Part shown: positions 42,998-51,364 of the stretch, in pieces | Position numbering within the stretch: position 1 is the first letter of the stretch | Layout of the letters: each line of letters opens with the position of its first letter | From: CAZPMO01 sp964587515 | GTDB taxonomy: Bacteria > Pseudomonadota > Alphaproteobacteria > MPNO01 | NCBI GenBank assembly: GCA_964587515.1 | Contig: CAZPMO010000001.1 | Location: 24,462 to 88,461 of the forward strand | Length of the DNA: 64,000 nt | Reading direction: 5' to 3' | Notes under the pieces: generated by a model | Told to the model about the DNA's origin: nothing | Seen by the model: only the letters and a program-made list of their open reading frames with translations | The model's database searches: none | Position numbers and translations under genes: made by a program

Positions 42998-45328
42998 TCA
43001 GTTCCTGAGCGGTTTGCCGGTCTCGAGCGTATGCTCGACACGGGCCAGCGTGGGCGGTGTCCGGATCAACTCCATGAACCCATCGCGTTCGAGCTCCAGG
43101 ATGCGTTCGGGGAGAACCGGTTCGGTAATATCGGCGTCGGGGCCGCCGGTCAGCACGCCGGCCAGCACGGTGGCGACCGTCTGATCATGTGGCGTCGCCA
43201 CGCCTTTTGCGAGAAAATCGCGCACCGCGAGGCCGAGCGCGGCGCGGCCCGTCGGCCCCGGCAGCGACAGCGGCACGGGTTCCATGGGCTGGTAGCCGTC
43301 GACCATATGGAGGGCGCGCGCCTTCGCGTCGGCCAGCAGCCTTTCACGGTTGAAGGTCACGCCGTCGGAAGCGCGCAGGAACGAAAGCTCGCGCCCTTCG
43401 AACGCCGATGTCGCAACCTTGGCCATGGCGATGGTCTCGAAGGCGGCGGCGATCGCCGGCATCGGGCCGCCGGGGCATTTTGGATCGGCGGCGAGCCGGG
43501 TCAGCATCTCCTTGCAGCCACCCCAGCCGGGCACCACGCCGACGCCGGCCTCGACCAGCCCGATATAGGTTTCCGCGTGGGCCTGCACCGCGTCGGCCCA
43601 CAGCACCACCTCGCAGCCGCCGCCGAGCGCGAGCCCGGACGGCGCCGAGATCACCGGGAACGGCGCGGCGCGCAGCCCGGCCAACGTTTGCTGGCCCTGC
43701 TCGACGATGCCCTCGATCATCGGCCACATGGCGGTATTCGCCGCGAACAAAGCGAGCCCGAGATTGGCGCCGGCGCAGAACTGTTCACCCTCGTTGTAGA
43801 TCACCAGCGCCTTGAAATCCTTCTCCACGATGCCGATCGTCTTTTGCATCATGGCGAGGCTGTCGGGGTCGATCGCGTTGAGCTTGGTATGGAATTCAAG
43901 ACACGCCACGCCGTCGCCGATGTCCCACAGGCTGGCCGAGCCGTTGCGCGTGACCGGTTCCGCGCCGAGCTTGATATCGGCCAGCAGAAGAACGCCGTCG
44001 CCACGGTCTATGTCGTGATAGTTGCCGTCGGCATCGAGATATTGGCGGCGGCCGTCGTGGACGCGATAGAAACCACCCGCTTCCGCGGCGGCGGCCAGCA
44101 ACGGCGGGATATCGGCCCCGTCGGCGGCGAGCCGGTCGGCGAAATATTTCGCGCCGAGCCGGTCGATCAGCTCGAACGGGCCGTATTTCCACGCATAACC
44201 AAGCTGCATCGCGCGGTCGACGGCATGGATATCGTCGGCGATCTCGGGCACCAGCGAGGCCGCGTAGACGAGCGTGCGACTGAGCACCGCCCAGGCATAT
44301 TGGCCGCCCTTGTCGTCATGCTCGACCAGCGCCCTGAGCCCGCTTTCCTTCGAGGCATCGAGGCTCGCGAGCGTCGGTCGCACGGCCGGCGCATAGGCGC
44401 CGGTGGCGAGGTTGATCGCCTCCTTCACGCGTCCGCCGCCCTCGGTGTTGAGGCGATAGAACCCGCCGTTCCCCTTGCGGCCGATCTGGCCCGCCGCGAT
44501 CATCTTGTCGACGATGGGCAGATCCATGCGGATGTCGTGATAGGGATCGTCGGCCGCCAGCGTTTCAGCGAGGCTCTGGTCGACGCGCGGCAAAAGATCG
44601 ATCCCCACCAGATCGAGCAGCCCGAAGACCCCGGATTTTGGAACGCCGATCGGCCGGCCCATCACCGCGTCGGCCTCCTCGACGGAAAGCCCGCGTCCGA
44701 TCGCCGCGCCGGCGGCGCAGCGGATCCAGAACGAGCCGATGCGGTTGGCGATGAAACTCGGCGTGTCGTTGCACATCACCACGCCCTTGCCGAGGCGGAG
44801 ATCGGCGAACGCGCGCACGGTCTCGACCGCGTCGGCGCGGGTCTGGGGCCCGGCGACCAGCTCCAGCAACCGCATATAGCGGGGCGGGTTGAAGAAATGG
44901 GTGATCAGGAAATCGCGCGCGAAGCTTTCGGGCATGCCATCGACCAGCCGCGCGACGGTCAGCGTCGAGGTATTCGACGAGACGATCGAGCCCGGCTTGC
45001 GCTTGGCCTCGATGCGTTCATACAGATCGCGCTTGATGGCGAGATCCTCGACCACCACCTCGATGATCCAGTCAACCTCGGCGAGACGGTCGAGATCGTC
45101 TTCGAGATTGCCGGGGCTCACCAGCCGCGCCGCGCGCTTGGTCATGAAGGGGGCGGGCTGGGTCTTCAGCATGGCCTTGATGGCGTCCGCGGCGAGCGCG
45201 TTGCGATTCGACTTTCCGTCCGGCACCACGTCCAGCAACAGCACGCGCACGCCCGCGTTGGCGAGATGGGCGGCGATGCCGGCGCCCATGACGCCGGCGC
45301 CGATTACGGCGGCGCGTTCGATATTCAT
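42998..45328 (-). CDS. 3-hydroxyacyl-CoA dehydrogenase / enoyl-CoA hydratase fusion (FadN-like)
   Basis: This 776-residue protein starts at ATG 45328 (MNIERAAVIGAGVMGAGIAA). An N-terminal NAD-binding hydroxyacyl-CoA dehydrogenase has THFFNPPRYMRLLELVAG and a substrate motif CNDTPSFIANRIGSFW. A C-terminal crotonase domain has GEQFCAGANLGLALFAANT and SGLALGGGCEVVLWADA with the oxyanion and acid region TYIGLVEAGVGVVPGWGG. The order (dehydrogenase first) is that of FadN, opposite to FadB. Its ATG overlaps the thiolase stop by one base. Confidence 0.93.
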   Translation of the reverse strand: MNIERAAVIGAGVMGAGIAAHLANAGVRVLLLDVVPDGKSNRNALAADAIKAMLKTQPAPFMTKRAARLVSPGNLEDDLDRLAEVDWIIEVVVEDLAIKRDLYERIEAKRKPGSIVSSNTSTLTVARLVDGMPESFARDFLITHFFNPPRYMRLLELVAGPQTRADAVETVRAFADLRLGKGVVMCNDTPSFIANRIGSFWIRCAAGAAIGRGLSVEEADAVMGRPIGVPKSGVFGLLDLVGIDLLPRVDQSLAETLAADDPYHDIRMDLPIVDKMIAAGQIGRKGNGGFYRLNTEGGGRVKEAINLATGAYAPAVRPTLASLDASKESGLRALVEHDDKGGQYAWAVLSRTLVYAASLVPEIADDIHAVDRAMQLGYAWKYGPFELIDRLGAKYFADRLAADGADIPPLLAAAAEAGGFYRVHDGRRQYLDADGNYHDIDRGDGVLLLADIKLGAEPVTRNGSASLWDIGDGVACLEFHTKLNAIDPDSLAMMQKTIGIVEKDFKALVIYNEGEQFCAGANLGLALFAANTAMWPMIEGIVEQGQQTLAGLRAAPFPVISAPSGLALGGGCEVVLWADAVQAHAETYIGLVEAGVGVVPGWGGCKEMLTRLAADPKCPGGPMPAIAAAFETIAMAKVATSAFEGRELSFLRASDGVTFNRERLLADAKARALHMVDGYQPMEPVPLSLPGPTGRAALGLAVRDFLAKGVATPHDQTVATVLAGVLTGGPDADITEPVLPERILELERDGFMELIRTPPTLARVEHTLETGKPLRN

Positions 45329-46467
45329 CAGGCTGCCTCGAGGATGGTGGCGATGCCCTGACCGCCGCCGATGCACTGGGTCGCCAATGCGAACTGCTTG
45401 TCCTCGCGTTTCAGCAATCCGGCCGCCTTGCCGGTGATGCGCGCACCCGTGGCGCCCAGCGGGTGACCCAGCGCGATCGCGCCGCCGTCGAGATTGATCC
45501 GCGCGCCGTCGATGCCGAGATCGTCCATGCAGGCGATGGCCTGGGCGGCGAACGCCTCGTTGAGCTCGACCAGATCGATATCGCCGATCTTCAGCCCGGC
45601 GCGGTCGAGCGCCTTGGTGGATGCGGCGACCGGCCCGATTCCCATGATCTCCGGCGCGCAGCCCGCAACCGCGATCGAACGCAGCCGGGCGATGGGTTTT
45701 ATGCCATGGGCCTTCGCGTAATCGCCGGACACCACCAGCACGGCGGACGCGCCGTCGGTCAGCGGCGATGATGAGCCCGCGGTCACCGAGCCGTCGGCCA
45801 GAAAGGCCGGGGCGAGACCCGCGAGTCCGTCGGCGGTGGATTCGCCGCGAATGCAGCCGTCGCTATCGACCGCGTGGCCGTTGACCGGGATCGGTACGAT
45901 TTCTTCCGCGAATTTGCCGGCATCGCGCGCGGCGGCCGCTTTTCTCTGGCTGTCGAGCGCGATCTCGTCCTGACGCGCGCGTGATATCTGATACTTGGCG
46001 GCGAGGTTTTCCGCCGTCTCGCCCATCGAAATATAGGCCGCCGGCATACGGTCGTTGAGGCCCGGGTGCGGCATCGGATTGAAACCCGCCATGGGCACCC
46101 GCGACATGGATTCGACCCCGGCGCAGATGAAGGCCTCGCCCACGTCCATCTGGATCGCGCCGGCCGCCATATGGATCGCCTGCATGGAAGAGCCGCAGAA
46201 CCTGTTGACCGTGGTGCCCGCGACGCTTTGCGGCAGATCGGCCAAAAACGCCACCAGCCGGGCCATGTTCAGCCCCTGCTCGCCTTCCGGAAAGGCGCAG
46301 CCGACGATCAGATCCTCGATATCGGCGGGCTCGATGCCGGTCTTTTCCACCAGGCCGCGCACGACCTGGGCGGCCATCTCATCGGGCCGGACCCGCGTAA
46401 GCTCGCCCTTGGCGGCAAAATGGAACGGCGAGCGGAGATATCCCGCGATCATCACGTCTTTCTGCAT
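45328..46467 (-). CDS. fadA: Acetyl-CoA acyltransferase (thiolase)
   Basis: This 379-residue thiolase starts at ATG 46467 (MQKDVMIAGYLRSPF). The catalytic residues are Cys91 (VNRFCGSSMQAIHMA), the His in GGAIALGHPLGATGAR and the second Cys in ATQCIGGGQGIATILE. It cleaves 3-oxoacyl-CoA with CoA. First gene of the three-gene beta-oxidation operon, with 168 bp of divergent spacer to the next gene. Confidence 0.95.
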   Translation of the reverse strand: MQKDVMIAGYLRSPFHFAAKGELTRVRPDEMAAQVVRGLVEKTGIEPADIEDLIVGCAFPEGEQGLNMARLVAFLADLPQSVAGTTVNRFCGSSMQAIHMAAGAIQMDVGEAFICAGVESMSRVPMAGFNPMPHPGLNDRMPAAYISMGETAENLAAKYQISRARQDEIALDSQRKAAAARDAGKFAEEIVPIPVNGHAVDSDGCIRGESTADGLAGLAPAFLADGSVTAGSSSPLTDGASAVLVVSGDYAKAHGIKPIARLRSIAVAGCAPEIMGIGPVAASTKALDRAGLKIGDIDLVELNEAFAAQAIACMDDLGIDGARINLDGGAIALGHPLGATGARITGKAAGLLKREDKQFALATQCIGGGQGIATILEAA

Positions 46468-46635
46468 GGCGTGGACTTCCTTGCAATGCGCGCCGGGCAC
46501 TTCCCGGGCGGTTCCGCCGGATCATCGGCGAAACTGATTTACGAAATTTTAACGCTGATCGCGCGCGGACCGGATTTTGGCGTTTGGCTTCAAAGGTGTA
46601 AGTTTGCGGCGATCGAGACACCGGGAGGTATAATA

Positions 46636-47628
46636 ATGAGCCGTTTGCCGATTTCCATGACGTTCTGGGACTATGACCGGGTGCAGGCGCTGGCCGACGG
46701 GCGCGTCGGCATCGAGGGCTGCGATCCGGTCCATTTCAACCTCGATATTCACGACATTTTCTTCCGCGCCATCCGCAATCAGGAGTTCGACATAACCGAG
46801 ATGTCGTTCTCGTCCTACATGATGATGGTGGCGCGGGGTAACCCGCCCTATCGCGCGATCCCGGTGTTCCTGTCGCGCATGTTCCGCCATTCGGCGATCT
46901 ATATCCGCACCGATCGCGGCATTGAGACGCCGGAAGACCTGAAGGGCCGCGAAATCGGGGTTCCGGAATACCAGGTCACCGCGGCGCTGGTGGCGCGCGG
47001 CATGCTGTCCGACGAATATGGCGTGAAGGCCGCCGATATCCATTGGCGCACCGGCGGCATCGAGGATCCCGGCCGGCCCGAAAAACTCACGCTCGACCTG
47101 CCGCCCGAGATCGAAGTCACGCCGATTCCCGCCGACAAATCCCTGTCCGGTATGCTGGCCGACGGCGAACTGGACGGCATGGTCACGCCATTGCCGCCGT
47201 CATGCTTCACGGGCGGCGCGCCCAATGTGGGGCGCTTGTTCCCCAATTTCCGCGACGACGAGAAAGCGTACTGGAAGAAGACCGGCTATTTCCCGATCAT
47301 GCATGTCTGCGCGATCCGTTCCTCGCTGGTCGAGGAATATCCCTGGCTGGCCGGCAACGTGTTCGAGGCCTTCGAAAAGTCCAAGGCGATCGCCATGCCG
47401 AGGCTGCGCAATTACGGCGCGGTGAAGGCGACGGTGCCGTGGCTCGCCGCCGAGGTCGACGAGACCATCGCGCTGATGGGCGAGGATTATTGGCCCTACG
47501 GGTTCGAGGAAAACCGCATCGCGCTGGAAAACGCGACGCGGTACTCGTTCGAACAAGGCCTGAGCGACCGCAAGCTCGACATCGAGGAGCTTTTCGTGCC
47601 GTCCACCATGGAGCAGTCGAAAAGCTGA
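46636..47628 (+). CDS. 4,5-dihydroxyphthalate decarboxylase-like protein (NMT1/periplasmic-binding fold, cytoplasmic)
   Basis: This 330-residue protein starts at ATG 46636 after GGGAGG and begins MSRLPISMTFWDYDRVQALA, the characteristic N-terminus of Pht5-like decarboxylases. It has no signal peptide. Other features are YIRTDRGIETPEDLKGREIG, MLADGELDGMVTPLPPSC and a C-terminal DYWPYGFEENRIALENATRY. The fold is that of binding proteins such as NMT1. Genuine Pht5 decarboxylates 4,5-dihydroxyphthalate; many relatives are only predicted. It faces the 4-hydroxybenzoyl-CoA-reductase-type operon. Confidence 0.83.
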   Translation: MSRLPISMTFWDYDRVQALADGRVGIEGCDPVHFNLDIHDIFFRAIRNQEFDITEMSFSSYMMMVARGNPPYRAIPVFLSRMFRHSAIYIRTDRGIETPEDLKGREIGVPEYQVTAALVARGMLSDEYGVKAADIHWRTGGIEDPGRPEKLTLDLPPEIEVTPIPADKSLSGMLADGELDGMVTPLPPSCFTGGAPNVGRLFPNFRDDEKAYWKKTGYFPIMHVCAIRSSLVEEYPWLAGNVFEAFEKSKAIAMPRLRNYGAVKATVPWLAAEVDETIALMGEDYWPYGFEENRIALENATRYSFEQGLSDRKLDIEELFVPSTMEQSKS

Positions 47629-47634
47629 CGGGCG

Positions 47635-48258
47635 TTAATCCGCGCCCGACTTTTTCGTCGCCTCGTTCAGCAATTGCTCGAGCGCCTCGTAGGGCTGGGC
47701 GCCGACCACGCCGTAGCCGCCGGCCACGAAGGTGGGCACGCCGGTGACGCCCAGGCTGCGCGATTTCTCCCAATCGGCGTCGAGCGCGTCCTTGAAGCTG
47801 CGGCTTTCCAGCACCTCGCGCGCATCCTCGACCGAAAGGCCGACCGCGCCGACCACGTCCAGCAGCACGTCCACGTCGCCGATATTGCGGGTATCGACGA
47901 AATAGGCCCGGTAGAGCGCATCGTGCAGCGCCTCGCCGCCGGTCTGGGTGTCGGCCCACTTGCCGAGTTCCTGGGCGAGGCGGCTGTTATAGGTGTGGGT
48001 GCGCTTGCCGTAAGGCAGCCCCTCGCCGTCCATCAGACCCTTCATGCGCTGATACATGGCTTCCGGGTCCATGCCGCGTCCGGCATAAAGCTCCGCCATC
48101 GAATTGCCCTCGGCGGGGGTCTCCGGGTGCAGCGGAAAATGCACCAGGCGGATTTCGACGTCGTGGTTTTCCTTGAGCTTTTCAATACGCACGGTACTGA
48201 GATAGCACCAGGGTCAGACGTAGTCGGTGAACATCTCCAATACGATCGGATCGGCCAT
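47635..48258 (-). CDS. DsbA/FrnE-like thiol oxidoreductase, predicted selenoprotein (UPWC active site)
   Basis: Read from ATG 48258, with GGGAG about 10-14 bases upstream, the frame is MADPIVLEMFTDYV, TGA, PWCYLSTVRIEKLKE and onward to 207 residues. The in-frame TGA (48214-48216, codon 15) falls exactly where FrnE/DsbA-fold proteins have the first Cys of CPWC; C18 is the resolving Cys. Downstream features are VRLVHFPL-like IRLVHFPLHPETPAEGNSM and the cis-Pro motif GVTGVPTFV. A hairpin 13 bases after TGA fits a bacterial SECIS. An ordinary start would be GTG 48192, which omits strand 1 and the active site. It is last in the 4-HBCR-type operon. SelA, SelB, SelC and SelD are not in the window. 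A sequencing error TGC to TGA is the main alternative. Confidence 0.8.
48182..48200 (-). promoter_or_regulatory. Predicted bacterial SECIS hairpin for the UPWC protein
   Basis: On the minus strand UCAGUAC (48200-48194), loop CGUGC (48193-48189) and GUAUUGA (48188-48182) form a 7-bp stem with one G-U pair. The stem base is 13 bases and the apical loop 20 bases after the UGA, within the usual bacterial range of about 16-37. The loop carries G at its second position and a GU, as SelB-binding loops do. This is a hand fold. Confidence 0.6.
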
Positions 48259-48325
48259 TTGCTAGGCTCCCGCTTGATGAAACTCGGCCCAAACTGCCAT
48301 GTCGGCGACGGCGCGACAAGCGGGC

Positions 48326-49519
48326 TTAGATGCAACCCGACTCACGCAGCTTCACGATTTCGTCGGCGCCATAGCCCAGCTCGGCGAGAATTTTATCGGT
48401 ATCGGCGCCAAGTTCGGGCGGCGGCGCGGCCGCGTCCGAACGTTCCCCGTCCATGCGAAACCCCGCGCCGGCCACCGAAACATCGCGCCCGACGCCGGGG
48501 ACATCGGCGTAGCGCCGCACCAGACCGCGCGCCGCGATTTGCGGCTGGGTAAGCGCCTCGGGCAGCGACAGCACGCGCCCCGACGGCACGCCCGCCGCGT
48601 TCATCGCCACCTCCCACTCCACCGCCGGCAGCGCCGCCTCGATCTCGACGCGCAACGCCTCGCGGTTATCGAGTCGGGCGCCGCGCGCGTGGAACCGTTC
48701 GTCGGCCGCGAGGTCGGACCGGCCGATCACGCGGCACAGCGCCTCGTACTGACCCTGCTGGTTGGCGGCGATGTTGATCAACCCGTCGGCGGTGCGGAAC
48801 GCGCCGGACGGGCTCGCGGTGAAATTATCGTTGCCGATCCGTCCGGGCGTCCTGCCCGCGATCAGATGGTTCGAAACCGTCCAGCCCATGGCCGCCATCA
48901 GCGATTCCAGCATGGAGACATCGATGAACGCGCCGTCGCCGGTGGCGGCGCGGCGCACCAGCGCGCTGGCGATCGCGAACGACGCGGTCAGCCCGCCGAC
49001 CGTGTCGGCGACCGGGAAGCCGGCGCGCAGCGGCCCCGAATTGTCGTCGCCGGTCACGGACATCGCGCCGGAAAGCCCCTGGACGATCTGGTCATAGGCC
49101 GGATTGGCGGCGGTCGGCCCGTCCTGACCGAAGCCGGAGATGGCGCAGTAGATAAGGTCGGCGCGGATCGCATTCAGCGCCTCGAAGCCAAGCCCGAGCC
49201 GGTCCATCACGCCGGGGCGGAAGTTTTCGACCACCACGTCGGCGGTCGCCACAAGCCGTTCGAACGCCTCCCTGGCCATTCCCGATTTCAGGTCGAGGGT
49301 CATGGATTTCTTGCCGGCGTTCTGGGCCAGGAACGACGACCCCATCAGATTTTCGATCAACTCGGGATCGGCGCCCAGCCGGCGCGCGAGATCGCCCTCG
49401 CCCGGCCGTTCGATCTTGATGACCTCGGCGCCCTGAAGCGCAAGCTGATAGGCGCAAAACGGTCCCGCCAGCACGTTGGTGAGATCGAGAACCCGGATGG
49501 CGTCGAGGGGGCCGGTCAT
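48326..49519 (-). CDS. CaiB/BaiF family CoA-transferase (class III)
   Basis: This 397-residue protein has class III CoA-transferase motifs: VLDLTNVLAGPFCAYQLALQ, GAEVIKIERPGEGD, LDLKSGMARE with the catalytic Asp region, VVVENFRPGVMDRLGLGFEA and ISGFGQDGPTAANPAYDQI. It moves CoA between carboxylic acids. It is three bases downstream of an enoyl-CoA hydratase gene and belongs to the 4-HBCR-type operon, presumably activating the operon's substrate acid. Confidence 0.93.
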   Translation of the reverse strand: MTGPLDAIRVLDLTNVLAGPFCAYQLALQGAEVIKIERPGEGDLARRLGADPELIENLMGSSFLAQNAGKKSMTLDLKSGMAREAFERLVATADVVVENFRPGVMDRLGLGFEALNAIRADLIYCAISGFGQDGPTAANPAYDQIVQGLSGAMSVTGDDNSGPLRAGFPVADTVGGLTASFAIASALVRRAATGDGAFIDVSMLESLMAAMGWTVSNHLIAGRTPGRIGNDNFTASPSGAFRTADGLINIAANQQGQYEALCRVIGRSDLAADERFHARGARLDNREALRVEIEAALPAVEWEVAMNAAGVPSGRVLSLPEALTQPQIAARGLVRRYADVPGVGRDVSVAGAGFRMDGERSDAAAPPPELGADTDKILAELGYGADEIVKLRESGCI

Positions 49520-49522
49520 GGC

Positions 49523-50341
49523 TCAGGGCAGCCGCACCTGGGGGGTGTCGCTTTTCTGTTCACCGGAAACGAATTTCGCCAGCGCCTCGTGGAAATAAGG
49601 ATGGCGCACCGATTTCATGACGTTCTGGATTTCGTATTCGGTGGCTTCCTCGACCGAGCGCCGCCAGCCGGTGTGGAAACTGTCGCGCGCCATCGCCTGG
49701 AGATGGGTGGGACCGGCGGCGAGGTCGCGGGCGACGGACTCCACATTGGCGGCGAAATCGGCATCTGAATAAGCCCGGTTGGCGACGCCCCATTCGACAG
49801 CGTCGGCGGCGGACAGCGTACGGTTGGTCATCATTAGTTCGAAGGCGCGCCGCCAACCCACCACCTTGGCCAGCGAATAGCTGGTGGTGGCGTCGTTGGC
49901 GAGCCCGATGGTGTGCCAGGCGCACAGGAAGCGCGCTTTCTCGTGGCAGATCACCATGTCGGAACACAGCGCCATGCCGAGCCCGACGCCGGCGGCCGCG
50001 CCGTTGACGGCGCACAGCACCGGGCGTTCGATACGGACGATCTTGTGCATCGCCTGGTGCCACCACATGGCGGCGAGCCGGAAATGCTCGGCGATCGCTT
50101 CGGTGTCGGCGCCGTCGAGCGGCACCTCCTTGAGATTAAAGCCGGTGCAAAAGGATTTGCCGGCGCCGGTCAGCAGCACCACGCCGACATCGTCGCGCGT
50201 CTCGCACGCGCACAGCGCATCAAGAAATTCCTGAATGCCGGCGACGGTCAGCGCGTTGCCGTATTGCGGCAGATTCAACGTGATGCGCCCGACGCCGTCG
50301 GTCACGTCGAACAGAATGGTCTCGTAGGTCTTCTCGGCCAT
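49523..50341 (-). CDS. Enoyl-CoA hydratase/isomerase family protein
   Basis: This 272-residue crotonase has ILFDVTDGVGRITLNLPQYG, GAGKSFCTGFNLKEVP, LCAVNGAAAGVGLGMALCSD (oxyanion hole) and FLCAWHTIGLANDATTSYSL. The second acidic residue of true hydratases is not obvious (IGLANDA), so isomerase, thioesterase or dehydratase-type chemistry is possible. It lies 45 bases after hcrB. Confidence 0.9.
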   Translation of the reverse strand: MAEKTYETILFDVTDGVGRITLNLPQYGNALTVAGIQEFLDALCACETRDDVGVVLLTGAGKSFCTGFNLKEVPLDGADTEAIAEHFRLAAMWWHQAMHKIVRIERPVLCAVNGAAAGVGLGMALCSDMVICHEKARFLCAWHTIGLANDATTSYSLAKVVGWRRAFELMMTNRTLSAADAVEWGVANRAYSDADFAANVESVARDLAAGPTHLQAMARDSFHTGWRRSVEEATEYEIQNVMKSVRHPYFHEALAKFVSGEQKSDTPQVRLP

Positions 50342-50386
50342 ACCGCGTCTCCCTCTATCGGTCGGGCGACAGCATAGCCTCTCTGC

Positions 50387-51364
50387 CTACCCGGCGGCGA
50401 GCCTGGCAGCGATGCGGCTGGCGAGCGCGCCGACCACGCGGCGGCGGTACCATGGCGCGACGGTGGTGGTCTTCATGGGCTTGGCCTGCTTGCGGACCTC
50501 TTCGCGCAACGCGTCCAGCGCCTCGGAATCCATTTTCTTGCCGTGCCAGGAGTCCAACCCTTTCACCATCATCGGCATGGGATTGACCCCGGTCAGCGCG
50601 ATGGACAGCGTCTCCACATTGCCGTCCTTCATGGCCAGCGCGACCGCGGCGCCGGCCAGCGGGAAGTCGATCGAGCCGCGCACCCGCGACTTCACATAAC
50701 CCGACGCCAGCCCGGCGGTCGATTTCGGCAGGCGCAGCGCGACCAGCAATTCGCCCGGCTGGAGCGCCAGATGATCGAGGCCGTCATTGCGGTAAATCTC
50801 ACCCAGCGGAACGCGCCGTGTCCCCTCGGGACCCGAAAGTTCGACTTCTGCGCCGTGAATCAACGCCGCCGGCGCCACGTCACCCGAGAACGCCGCGAAG
50901 CAGCGTTTGCCGCCCGGCGCCACATGACAGATCTCGCCCCGATGCTTCAGGCAGTAATCGTTCGACGAGCGCCACCATTCGGACTGGTTGTAATAGATGC
51001 AGCGCGTATCGAGACAGAGATTGCCGCCGACCGTGCCGTAGCGCTGATGGGTGGGCCCGGCGACCGCGCGCGCCGCGTCGGCGACGGCCGCATAGTCTCG
51101 TTGCAGGTCGGCATGCGCGGCCAGCGTGTTCAGCGTGACCGCAGCCCCGATGCGCAATCCGTCGCCGTCGGCGCGGATTTCCTTGAGCTCGGCGATCGCG
51201 GTGAGGTCGATCAGCGTTTCCGGCGCCTCGATGCCGCGGCGGATATTGACCACCATGTCGGTGCCGCCGGCGAGATAGCGCGCCGCCTCGGCCCCGGCGC
51301 GTAGACCCACCGCTTCTTCGACGCTTTCCGGCCGGTGCAGCTTGAAGGATGGCATATACTCCAT
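50387..51364 (-). CDS. hcrB: 4-Hydroxybenzoyl-CoA reductase-type beta subunit (FAD, extra [4Fe-4S])
   Basis: This 325-residue FAD subunit of the xanthine-dehydrogenase/CoxM family has the FAD motif RYLAGGTDMVVNIRRGIEAP and TVGGNLCLDTR. It contains the inserted loop with cysteines C122, C138, C146 and C155 (LDTRCIYYNQSEWW, NDYCLKHRGEICHV, KRCFAAFSGD). That loop holds a low-potential [4Fe-4S] cluster in 4-hydroxybenzoyl-CoA reductase and is absent from ordinary xanthine dehydrogenases. This makes reductive dehydroxylation of an aromatic acyl-CoA the most likely role. It is one-base coupled to the alpha subunit. Confidence 0.88.
   Translation of the reverse strand: MEYMPSFKLHRPESVEEAVGLRAGAEAARYLAGGTDMVVNIRRGIEAPETLIDLTAIAELKEIRADGDGLRIGAAVTLNTLAAHADLQRDYAAVADAARAVAGPTHQRYGTVGGNLCLDTRCIYYNQSEWWRSSNDYCLKHRGEICHVAPGGKRCFAAFSGDVAPAALIHGAEVELSGPEGTRRVPLGEIYRNDGLDHLALQPGELLVALRLPKSTAGLASGYVKSRVRGSIDFPLAGAAVALAMKDGNVETLSIALTGVNPMPMMVKGLDSWHGKKMDSEALDALREEVRKQAKPMKTTTVAPWYRRRVVGALASRIAARLAAG

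Noticed and set aside
47635..48192. Shorter DsbA-like gene starting at GTG 48192.
   Set aside because: It lacks the first strand and the CxxC active site, has no good ribosome-binding site, and the upstream frame with ATG 48258 is homologous right across the TGA.
48193..48210. Alternative SECIS fold GGUGCU-AUCUC-AGUACC immediately after the UGA.
   Set aside because: The loop would be about 10 bases from the UGA, too close for bacterial SECIS, and has no G.
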